Assembly (NCBI GenBank): GCA_032622095.1
Contig: CP136064.1
Coordinates: forward strand, 219,992,205-220,056,204
Origin: Siphonodentalium dalli
Lineage: Eukaryota > Mollusca > Scaphopoda > Gadilida > Siphonodentaliidae
Reading direction: 5' to 3'
DNA: 64,000 nt
Part shown: in pieces, positions 24,801 to 32,900 of the stretch
How the letters are laid out: the number at the start of each line of letters is the position of its first letter
Position numbering within the stretch: the stretch's first letter is position 1
Made by a program: the position numbers and the translations under genes
The notes under the pieces: generated by a model
Told to the model about the DNA's origin: nothing
Database searches by the model: none
Seen by the model: the letters and a program-made list of their open reading frames with translations, nothing else

Positions 24801-26318
24801 TCTATAATTTGATTCTCGTTAAAAAAATTTTAATATTACAGACTGAACTCATTTACATGAATCTGACATCATTTTGGGCTGACTTACTTGACTGGTTTGG
24901 GCTGAGATTTGAATGAATCCTGTGTGCTGCTATCAGTGCTCACACTTCGGCTGATGATTCCTGGTGAATTTGATGTGCTACACGAACTCGCTGTGCCATA
25001 ATTTCTTCGACTTGCGGGACGACTTGGGGGACGACTTGTGGGACGACTTGCGGGACAACTTGCGGGACGACTCGGTGGGCGACTTGGGGGACGACTTGGA
25101 GGTCTTGATACTGTTGGAGTGCTGCATGAACTTGCTGTGCCATTGTCTCTATTACTTGAAGATCGCGAGACAGTTGGAGTACTACATGTGCTTGTGGTGC
25201 TACTGTCCTTCATTTCAATGCTGTCACCATCACCTTTTTTGTCCTCCTTGAGTGAGGCATACAATGCCTTCCTTAAATCACTCTCTTCTCTCCATGACAA
25301 ACCAGATAAAGAATCCTGGAACAATAAAACAATTTTTCAGCACACAAATAACAATCTGTTAACATTCTTGAAGCAGTGTTGCTCTCAATTAAATAGTCAT
25401 TTAAAGATACATAAGCGATGGCAGTGGGTATTGCTGTTAAAATAGTCACATCCATTGAAACCATCATAAACAGAAAGAATATTAAATTATAGATAAACTT
25501 TGTTCTTATAACAATCACAAATATCACGTAAATTGTATGTTATTACTCTGCATTATGTAAACAAATGCCATGTTATGTAACAAACAGTATTTAAAGATTA
25601 TGCAATAAGCAAAACACTAACACCGGGGAGACTTCCACCAGAGAACTTTGGTCAAAAATGCCATTAAGTTGTTTACAACATTCCAGTATAGCGCTTGCTA
25701 ATCGTCGTATCACAAGATCTTGGTGTTAAATGGTTCACCGTGAATAACTAGTGGATTATAGTTATCTGTATATGAAAAATACTGGTGATGGAGTCTGTTA
25801 ACTGTACATACATGTAGTTGACAGCGACTGGTGTTTGAAATTAGCAGTTCTCGATCTAAACCTATCTAATACAAATTTGAATCAATTTGTGGAGGAATAA
25901 GAGCAGCTGACTGTGAAGTGTTTCCTTAGAATACCTGGCACCTATCATGTTGTAAATCATACTAAAACTTCATCAACATGCGTGTGATTGTATAGTTCTG
26001 TTATTAATACAATTTCAATTGAATCAGCTCTTCAATTTCAAAGAAATATGTAATATGTTTTGAATCATAAAATAATAAAATGTAGTTACAACTTATAAAG
26101 TTCTCTGTATGTTTGTCAAACAGAATTACTTCTATATTAGTGTTTTGGCAGATGGCGATTCTCCATAAAGTGCCTTTTTTGTGATTAGTCTTATAAAAGA
26201 ATCTATCTGTGACAAAAGAGCATTTTACCTTTGAAATCACGGCTCGTTTGGGTCTTTGTGGCTGGGCAGCTTCTTCCGAGCCATTCGGTGATATCCTGGC
26301 ACTGTCGTTTTCAAGCAT
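12498..26318 (-). CDS. JARID2: JARID2 (Jumonji, PRC2 accessory subunit), 5' five coding exons, gene continues off left edge
   Basis: Coding segments on the minus strand are 26318-26229, 25315-24888, 22391-22213, 19416-19220 and 15878-12498. Lengths 90, 428, 179, 197 and 3381 bp join without a frame break to 1425 codons, and every internal junction is GT/AG. JARID2 is a nuclear, catalytically inactive Jumonji protein that recruits and stimulates Polycomb repressive complex 2. Seen here in order: RPKR block (residues 23-26), a ubiquitin-interacting motif (40-54), an SRPP-rich repeat, HAQRKFAQN (179-187), TEDFLTFLCLRG (222-233), then a long low-complexity exon with PLDLS (573-577), a basic cluster and C-terminal repeats. 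The order of the first blocks matches what I recall of vertebrate JARID2. The JmjN, ARID, JmjC and C5HC2 parts are absent from the window. The upstream region is longer than the roughly 550 residues before JmjN in human. Identification of exons 1-4 is firm; membership of the long exon rests on phase and acceptor. Confidence 0.85.
12540..12870 (-). repeat. 72-bp coding minisatellite at the end of JARID2 exon 5
   Basis: Three near-identical 72-bp units plus diverged flanking copies encode GSLYPPPPVVTQAWMQTPRG followed by TPSF. The unit is in frame (24 residues). Adjacent copies around 12619 and 12691 are almost identical, which indicates recent expansion. Confidence 0.85.
13905..14010 (-). other. 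JARID2: Basic cluster, probable nuclear localisation signal
   Basis: Dense Lys/Arg residues (SRKRKSKTE, KKSRRKSKP, KSKQRRSNKK) in an otherwise acidic and Ser-rich exon. This fits a bipartite nuclear signal or a nucleic-acid contact. Confidence 0.55.
15042..15056 (-). other. JARID2: CtBP-type PLDLS motif in JARID2 long exon
   Basis: The protein reads QDEPLDLSLPKTE. PxDLS is the known docking motif for CtBP corepressors. Function here is inferred only. Confidence 0.5.
16515..16655. repeat. Foldback repeat upstream of a family B palindrome
   Basis: tgcatggcttgtcgttgact and caaaatagtgg are answered by ccactattttag and agtcaactccaagcaatg. Imperfect arms, no TSD recognised. Confidence 0.6.
16660..16851. 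mobile_element. Family B palindromic MITE, left end lost
   Basis: Two core palindromes around ctcccatagggagcctcgca and a right end tccagtcatggaagggttaa. Confidence 0.8.
16852..18741. other. JARID2 intron 4, no feature recognised
   Basis: No exon, RNA gene or repeat family recognised by eye. Base composition is ordinary for the window. Confidence 0.4.
18742..19128. mobile_element. Family C element (gaatgaggtccccagaggg palindromes)
   Basis: Two terminal palindromes, each built of gaatgaggtccccagaggg and its complement around gctagc-like centres, bracket a spacer of about 180 bp. Other copies: 19542, 33340, 46930, 48267, 51280 and 53125. Confidence 0.8.
19220..19416 (-). CDS. JARID2: JARID2 coding exon 4
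   Basis: The acceptor CACTTTCAG precedes GCACTCCAGC, completing the split glycine codon. The donor is GTTAAA after GCCCAG, in phase 0. It encodes TPALPPHLDLLNKPPSPDE, then a Ser/Gly/Asp-rich stretch and VRDKLLRGQAQ. The LRG-TPALP junction matches LRG-SPALP in vertebrates. A palindromic transposon ends about 90 bp downstream of the donor. Confidence 0.85.
19813..20808. mobile_element. hAT-like element with 8-bp TSD TTCACCAC, nested in family C
   Basis: The element is 19821-20800. Ends CAGTGTTCGCGCTG and CAGCGCGAACACTG are perfect inverted repeats. TTCACCAC flanks both sides. Subterminal ttagccaaatgaaa units recur at both ends, and a 25-base G run lies inside. No transposase frame. Confidence 0.93.
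20112..20136 (+). repeat. Run of 25 G residues
   Basis: Uninterrupted G homopolymer inside the nested hAT-like element, followed by tgacccggga. Could form G-quadruplex structures; its length is prone to sequencing error. Confidence 0.9.
21720..22014. mobile_element. TTAA-flanked palindromic MITE, hybrid D/B type
   Basis: TTAACCCTTTGAGTGCCAGG to ggcactgaaagggttaa. The interior holds the tgcattctcttatatatgcg palindrome of family B, plus ggccgatctcatcggcc-type sequence at the right end and an AT-rich ttttaacaattttaat stretch. Confidence 0.87.
22213..22391 (-). CDS. JARID2: JARID2 coding exon 3: EED-binding lysine motif and SUZ12-contact region
   Basis: The acceptor TTTTTTAG precedes AACTTATTCC; the donor is GTTAAT after TTGAGAG. 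With two bases carried in and one carried out the frame is exact. It reads KTYSKFHAQRKFAQNANT, then a basic stretch, KLPTLNFFPKG, and TKTEDFLTFLCLRG. Vertebrate JARID2 has AQRKFAQS, whose lysine (K116) is methylated by PRC2 and bound by EED, and TEDFLTFLCLRG. The equivalent lysine here is K183. This exon gives the strongest single support for the gene name. Confidence 0.9.
22349..22375 (-). other. JARID2: Putative methyl-lysine H3K27 mimic in JARID2 (HAQRKFAQN, K183)
   Basis: The core AQRKFAQ is identical to what I recall for the vertebrate K116 site that imitates the H3K27 context and docks on EED. The lysine codon is at 22361-22363. Confidence 0.8.
22506..22895. mobile_element. Short hAT-like MITE with 8-bp TSD AATGAACA
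   Basis: The element is 22514-22887 (374 bp). CAGGGGCGCCGGAAG and CTTCTGGCGCCCCTG are inverted, and AATGAACA flanks both sides. Lies in JARID2 intron 2, about 115 bp upstream of exon 3. Confidence 0.93.
23105..23378. mobile_element. TTAA-flanked palindromic MITE, hybrid D/B type
   Basis: TTAACCCTTTCAGCACCAGG to ggcactcaaagggttaa. Contains ggccgatctcatcggcc and the core palindrome cattctcttatatatgcgag. Nearly an inverted copy of 21720-22014. Confidence 0.88.
23379..24887. other. JARID2 intron 2 remainder, no gene recognised
   Basis: An open frame at 23414-23713 has no recognisable domain and composition like the surrounding intron. A short cagggcttaaaatctgatg stretch near 24745 recurs at 54028. 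Confidence 0.4.
24888..25315 (-). CDS. JARID2: JARID2 coding exon 2: ubiquitin-interacting motif and Ser/Arg/Pro repeat
   Basis: The acceptor TTGTTCCAG precedes GATTCT; the donor is GTAAGT after GTCAA, leaving two bases. The exon encodes DSLSGLSWREES, which aligns with DSDGIPWSEE of vertebrate JARID2, then a canonical UIM, EESDLRKALYASLKE (residues 40-54). It then becomes Ser/Thr-rich with two copies of CSTPTVSR and a run of four-residue SRPP/SRPA units (about residues 100-134). In the family this region binds ubiquitinated H2A lysine 119; that role here is inferred from the motif. Confidence 0.85.
25012..25108 (-). repeat. 12-bp coding minisatellite (SRPP/SRPA units) in JARID2 exon 2
   Basis: About eight imperfect copies of a 12-bp unit (forward sense gggacgacttgc and variants) encode Ser-Arg-Pro-Pro or Ser-Arg-Pro-Ala. 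One copy has Cys in place of Arg. The unit length is a multiple of three, so copy-number change would keep the frame. Confidence 0.85.
25241..25288 (-). other. JARID2: Ubiquitin-interacting motif in JARID2 exon 2
   Basis: Residues 40-55 show acidic residues, Leu, Ala-Leu, Ser-Leu and Glu at the UIM spacing. The motif keeps the consensus alanine (A47) and serine (S51). In human, as I recall it, the alanine position is valine, so this copy looks closer to the textbook consensus. Confidence 0.75.
25400..25595. mobile_element. Family H fragment in JARID2 intron 1
   Basis: tttaaagatacataagcgat, gcagtgggtattgctgttaa and aaaccatcataaacagaaag match the left part of the family H elements at 60989-61492 and 63335-63854. 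Confidence 0.6.
26229..26318 (-). CDS. JARID2: JARID2 coding exon 1 (start codon)
   Basis: Thirty codons beginning MLENDSARISP and ending RPKRAVISK. The ATG at 26318 has AAC just before it, a good initiation context. An upstream in-frame GTG would add two residues but is not a normal start. The exon ends in AAAG followed by GTAAAA, a usable donor, in phase 0. RPKR followed by a short hydrophobic or basic stretch matches the start of the vertebrate protein (RPKRNIIQK). No 5' untranslated exon could be delimited. Confidence 0.82.
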
Positions 26319-27287
26319 GTTCACAGAAGATAATCATATATGCATCTAAAAAGGACACGTAAATTTAATACTGAACACGGTCAAGATTTTTAGCAAATTA
26401 GAGGGACATTTTCTATTTTTATCGCACATGGTATCAATTCCCCCGTATTTTTGTCAATGGTCACGCCTTGCATCACAGTTCATCCAAGTGACAATTCTGG
26501 AGCGATTTTGTGCAGTTCGCAAATGGTATGAGATTTTACACAATAGATATCTGCCGAAGTGCAATGTCACTTCAATGAAATCAACAGGTTTGACAAAAGA
26601 CAAAGAATTCTCTGAAGACGTAGAATTAGCAAATGCCGTGTGAATTGAGCAAATCACAGGATTCGTTCCATTGTACGCCACACCAGGAGCCATATTAGCT
26701 AAATAGCCCATCATCAGTTCAACATGTGCCGTGAATTATCGCGGCAGGAATTGACTTTTACTGGACCAACTTAACATTGAGCTTCACAAAAACACATTTT
26801 GCTCATCTACTCACAACAGTCTTTATACATTTTGCGTGATATTTGCTTAACTTTTTTGTCCATGGATATGTTTGTATTAAAATTCTTAAGAAAATAGATT
26901 TTAATTGACTTTTCAATTGGTAAATTTTGTCTGCTTCGCTATATCATCTTTAAGCTTATTCTAAGTCTTGACTAAGTCTAAGCTGTAGTATTTCATTTTT
27001 GTTTCAAATTCAAATGTTTATGAAATTAACAAAAGAAAATGTATTAATTAAAAGAAATTAATTAAAGTTGGCAAAGTTCTTATGAGCAGAACTCCAATAC
27101 CTCACACAGTTTTTATGAACCCTACTATAAAATAGTTTTGGTACGTCGTGGTGTTCTTCAGAAAATTCTGACTGATTTTCCCCAGAGACTAACGCAACAT
27201 TATTCTAAAGATTGCTGAAGATTGTGTTCTTTTCTGTTTTGTTCAGGATATCGCTCCTTTTTCACATTTATACAAATTAAACTAAAT
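26319..27287. other. Intergenic, upstream of JARID2
   Basis: Presumably holds the JARID2 promoter and 5' untranslated sequence. No CpG-rich stretch or clear core promoter element was seen. Confidence 0.35.
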
Positions 27288-28400
27288 ATTTAAAATAGGG
27301 GTGCCATGATTAATTGTATAATCGATGAACTGTTGATAAAGCCAATAATCGATTATAATTTCCATCGTCGATTAATCTGCATTATTTATTTTGACATCGG
27401 AAAATGCCGGGTATTATTGAATACCGTATTTGTTTTACAGTTTAATCTACAACCCACTAACAACCTTTGATCGCATATCAAAGAGATTCCGACAACATGA
27501 GTACCACTAACTTATGTTGAAAACAGTCGGCAGTTCATTTGATGATGCGACATGGTTACTTTTCGGGTCGTTGTATACAAATTGGTGGCACTGCAGCTTT
27601 GAACTTACGGCAACGGCGTTATGTTTATACTTGAAAGACGGCACTACATCTTTGAAATGTGCCGACTGTCACCGTGATCTTTGAAATGTGCCGACTGTCA
27701 CCGTGTTCAATGAAATGAATGCACTTGCCCTTGAATCTGATTGAACCAATGTGGAGTTGATTGACATTCTCTGGAAACCAGGAAACCTACGGCATTTTAA
27801 TCAGCGATGTTCTGCGCGACTTTGTTTGCATAAGTATACTTAGATGTTAGTAGTACAGGCTATCGCGTATCATGCAGTGAATGCTGAATGAAACTCGATA
27901 TTATCAAATACTTAACTTGTTCTGAGTCCTGCAATTTGCGGGTGGGGGCACACCTTTGTGATTGTTATCCACGCTCTCGAAAATTTGATGAAATTATAGT
28001 TTTCCTTTTTTTAGGAACCGTCGGCCATCTGGCGTGCATTCCTACTTTTATATTGTTTGTATGTTTGGCTATTCATAACACTGAAATTAATAGCTACATT
28101 CGATGTAATGAACTCACAAATAATGTAACCATAACATCACCGAGAATTGTGCTGGTATTGAATACATTGTGTTCATTGGTCATTAACAGTCGTTTATGAT
28201 GCACTTTATTAACGTAAAACTTACATCAGCCGATGCCTCAAACAACCAGCGACAGTGCAGTATAACAGCACCCAGCCAATAGGCCATATTACGGAATACT
28301 TCCACTGATGTTATTAGGTACAATCGATCAATTATAGTTGATTATTGACGACCGATTATTGATTATCAAAATCAATAATCATGGCACTTCTAATTTAAAA
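27288..28400. mobile_element. hAT-like element with 8-bp TSD ATTTAAAA between JARID2 and PIGT
   Basis: The element is 27296-28392. Ends TAGGGGTGCCATGATTA and TAATCATGGCACTTCTA are inverted, with ATTTAAAA on each side. Subterminal repeats of ataatcgattat type. It occupies about a third of the gap between the two genes. Confidence 0.9.
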
Positions 28401-28735
28401 CCTAGTTTTTATTGGAAAGACGATCATATATATGGTTAAAATATGTAATTAAAAGTTGTGTTGTGTGAATTTAGAGTTATTCCTCCTGTAGCCTATCTGG
28501 GTTCTTAGCTAGTGGAGATTACAGATTCCAACTGAGTACCATTTGGCTGTTTCCATGTTGAATCTCAGCGAGGGAAGAATAGTTAACGGTTCTGTAATGA
28601 AGATCACAAATCTTCGGGATATCATATAGCACTGAGTGATGTATGGGATCATCGGGGAATCTTAGGAAGGGAAGAATTACGCAAAATTTGCGCTAAAATA
28701 AGCTGTTTATTTAATGTGGCACCTAGCTGTGCCGC

Positions 28736-29143
28736 TAATGGGGTCGTTGTCATATACATAAATGCACACCAGTCTCAGTTGGTGCGAGGTTGAAATGTTG
28801 CTGTAAATAATTTATGTCTGGTTCAATTCATAAATAGTTTTCTCCCGAAGTTCTGATATTTATTATTAAAGTCATTCTTTTATCACAATGACGAAACTGC
28901 AATAAAATTGATCATAGGTTGTATATTGATCTTTAGTATTAAACAGGGACTGACAGAATTGCATGGTTCATTGGTTGTTTGATCGATGAACGGAAGAAAA
29001 TTAACTTACAAAAAATATCAACATGTACGTGCATTTATGTCGAAAACACTATGACAATGACCCCTGTCATGTGACGCAACGGGAGACTGGTGTGCATTGA
29101 TGTTATACAGAAATGCACATTACGACAACGACCCCATTAGGCA
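28736..29143. repeat. Inverted-repeat element, taatggggtcgttgtc ends
   Basis: ctaatggggtcgttgtc with aaatgcacaccagtctc is answered by gagactggtgtgcat and gacaacgaccccattag. The ends resemble the atggggtcattgtca ends of family F at 30.9-31.9 kb. Confidence 0.65.
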
Positions 29144-29790
29144 TCAGCAGCTGTGCCGGTCTGCCGGACCTGATTGATTGTAAAGATCTAAGTGATTTAA
29201 AAGATTGTAAAGATCTTTTAAAACTGTTTTTCTCTTTGTCACATCTTTTTAGCTCTCTTATATTAACAACATAAGCCAACTCTCAGTTATACCGGGGAGA
29301 TGAGTCGACAAATAAATTGGATAGTTTCATCCTGAATGGTTTCAGATATGAAATATAACGCCTATTTTCGTGGCAATTGGAATAAAACGCGACGATTACA
29401 CATAATATTGTACAAATACAGGGAAAGTTATGCACGCTATCTCTCGATGAATCGAGTCATTGTCACCTGTAATATAATACCAATGCATATATATAGAACT
29501 CGTGATACAAAAAATATATTCACAATTTTTAGACAAATTCTTTACCTGTGCTTTGTCGCATTCACATTGCGTCAATTGTGTTTGTAAACATTGAGACACA
29601 AGTTCACGTGTTCACAGTCACGTTTTTATCTATTTTCTTTTATCAAATTATAATCATACATGCAATATGATATAATGTAGTAAATATATAAAATTCTCAA
29701 TTACTAGTAATATATCGTGCGAATTAATTTTTTCTCCGTTATTTTTCTAATTATATTTATTTTACTTTTGATTCACTGCTGAACTGAAAC

Positions 29791-29980
29791 ATGGAAATTC
29801 CCAGGACGCCGGTTTTCATTTGCTTTATTTTTGTTGGATTTTTGTCGTTTTCAAGCGCTAGAAAATCGAGCGATGACTTCTCAGAAGAACTATATATCAA
29901 GCCACACCCAAGCGGTCACACATCATTCCATTTTCAGTTCACGACGAACTGGAGTATTGATTTGGCGAGTCCAGATTCAT
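29791..29980 (+). CDS. PIGT: PIGT exon 1: signal peptide
   Basis: Starts [17 protein letters not shown], with likely cleavage after SSA (residues 21-23). Continues [11 protein letters not shown] and FHFQFTTNW, aligning with EELVITPLPSG and FQFRTRW of human. The donor GTATGT follows CCAGATTCAT, leaving one base. Confidence 0.93.
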
Positions 29981-32900
29981 GTATGTACAAGATTTTAGAC
30001 GTTTCGTACCATGGTCGTTTCGTACCCATAACCCAATGATAACGAAGATGATTTCGACGATGATAGTGAAAACCATCTTTATGGTGATGACAATGACTAT
30101 GTTTGTGGTATGTGAAGATGCATGGTGATGACTATGCCGCTGATAATAACGAGAGCGAAGATATTACGATGACGGTGACGACGAATACGTCAGATGATGA
30201 CATCACAACGTTTAGACGCTGATGATGACGAGGATAATGATGACGAGGACGATGTATGCAGTATGACGATAACTTTGGTGGTGATAATGATGATAATGTT
30301 TCGAATGGTGATGATGATGCTGATAATGATAACAAAGCCGATGATGATGATGCTGATGACGAAAATGACTATGATGGTGAAAATGATTAGTATGGCGATG
30401 ATGTCTGATGGCGATGATGACGATGATTATGATGGTGCTCATGATGGCGATGATAACGACTATGATAATGATGATTTTGATGATCATGCTAACGATGATT
30501 CAAGATGATGATGGTGGTTGTGACGATGATGATGGTGACGATGATGATGATAATGGTGATGATGATGGTGATGATAATGATGATGATGGTACAACTATAT
30601 ATACACTTCTGCCATACATGTATGATAATGGCAAGCCAGACAACAGTGGCCCCCTTTTGTAAATATATGTATATATGTTAATCAGTACTCTGTATTCGCC
30701 ACTTAATTGTGGCATTGAGTTAAATAAACAATCAATGCAAGACAACTCAAATAACAAATCCCATCTAGTGTGGGAATATACAAAAGATTCCCCTGCACCA
30801 CAAAAAAGCCATAGTGAAATCTTGGTTAATGACTGACACATATATTCTACAATATAACTGCAATATAATAGAAATAAATTTAGGCAAAATCTCACAGGTG
30901 CTGAATGCCCAATGTCTGAATGTGTAATGATGATATAAACGAAGATAGATCTCTTTTTATAATAAGTTGAGCTGATGGGGTCCTTGTCACAAGGCATCGA
31001 TCACATTCGTAGCCAGCTTTTTAAATCGATCACAACTGCACATGTACATGTAGCCTCAATGAACAAGACTACATGTATATTGATCTCATTTTTCTGAATT
31101 GATGGATGAAAAACAACTTGAATTTTAATTTGATTTTAGTTCATCTAATAACCTAAGGTTTGCCGATGGGGTCATTGTCACAAGGCTCCGGTCACATTCG
31201 TAGCCAGCTTTTTAAATGGATCACAAATGTAGCCAGCTTTTTTCACCGGCGATCACATTCATAGCCAGCTTTTCTCATTCGTGGTTTATATTGCCCGAAA
31301 TATGACGTCATCACGTTCGTGACTAAAATGTCGACGTCATGCTCCAAAACTGACTTCGTTTATCAACTTATATTGGAATATAATTCGAGCATTCCAAGGA
31401 CATTGATCAGAAACATCAGGTTATTAGATGAACTAATATCAAAACTAAATTCAAGTTGTTGTTCATCCAGCAACTCAGAAAAATTAGATTAACCTGATTG
31501 TGTTCATTGAGGCTCGCCTGAATATGAAAAGCTGGCTACAAATGTGATTGCCATAGAAAAGCTGGCTACATTTGTGATCGATTAAAAAAGCTGGCTACGA
31601 ATGTGATCGGAGCCTTGTGACAATGACCCCATCAGCCTAAGGTTTCCGATCAATGTCGGAATTATATTCCAATATAAGTTGATAAATGAAGTCAGTTTTG
31701 GAGCATGACTTCAACATTTTAGTCACGAACACAATGACATCATATTTCGTGCCATATGATTATGAAGCATCCATGGAATTAAAAAAGCTGGCTACATTTG
31801 TGATAGATTTAAAAAGCTGGCTACGGATGTTATAATAACCCGATCGGCATAAGTTGAGTAAAAACCAAGTCAAAGATGCAAATATATACAAAAGCTAGAG
31901 AACATACTACCAGCATCAATTACGGAAATCAATGACATTAAACAAACAAGTATAATGGCATCACACTCATTACCTATATGCCTTGTGTGATCACTGTTGT
32001 TATATAAGCAACACTGGGCCTGGTTTCTCATTGGATCATGGATGGGTGACCGGTAGAAATTACATGCCCTGCTAACATTTGGTGCAAATCCAGCACTTCT
32101 CTCTCATTCCGAAATTATATTGTTGGCTCCCAGGAAGAATCATATCCTATGTTTCAGAGAGATCTCATGGAAATTGTGCATAAGATGTGGTTTGATTTTT
32201 CAGCAAGTATTACATCATTTGAATGGACGTAATAGTACTGGCTGGCAATATTGATTGAAACAATGGTCAGTTTGAAATGCTGGATTAACTGCAACATTAA
32301 TACCTGACACTGACAGTATTAGTGTGATATATACATATTATCACAACAGTGTGTCATAGTATCACATCGAGTTGCAGTTGGCAGATTGCCGGATCAAACG
32401 AGTTGCCGCCGGATCACAAGATGACATGGATCAACTCACTGCTGTGATAAAAGGTTTATTATATGGTGCCAAGTTTACAATAATAACCATTTAATTACAG
32501 ATTTTTTTCACATTAGCAGTTCAATTTTCTTACCATAGTCTATTTTTAACGTACAAATAGTTTGTCGTCTTTGTTTCGGCACATCTTGGCAATTTTCGTA
32601 GGAGTGTGATTTGATTTGATACAGGGAAATCTCACTCAGTGTGAGCCGACGATTTGATTAGATCATCAAACAATAGTGGTATTTAGGGAAGAATAGTCAT
32701 AGTAATATAATAAAAAGGTTTCTTTTATTTAAATTAATAAATTGGTCTTGTTTTCTACAGTTTCCCACTACAGATTGTTCCCAAAAGTTCTAGGAGATGT
32801 TTTGTCAAGATACCGGGTACAAGAGCTACATTTGTCAATGACACAGGGCCAGTGGAATCATGGCAAATGGGGCTATCCTATGATTGATGCCAGCCCCGGT

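Noticed and set aside
30194-30997. Asp-, Met- and His-rich open frames on both strands
   Set aside because: Produced by the GAT microsatellite within a PIGT intron.
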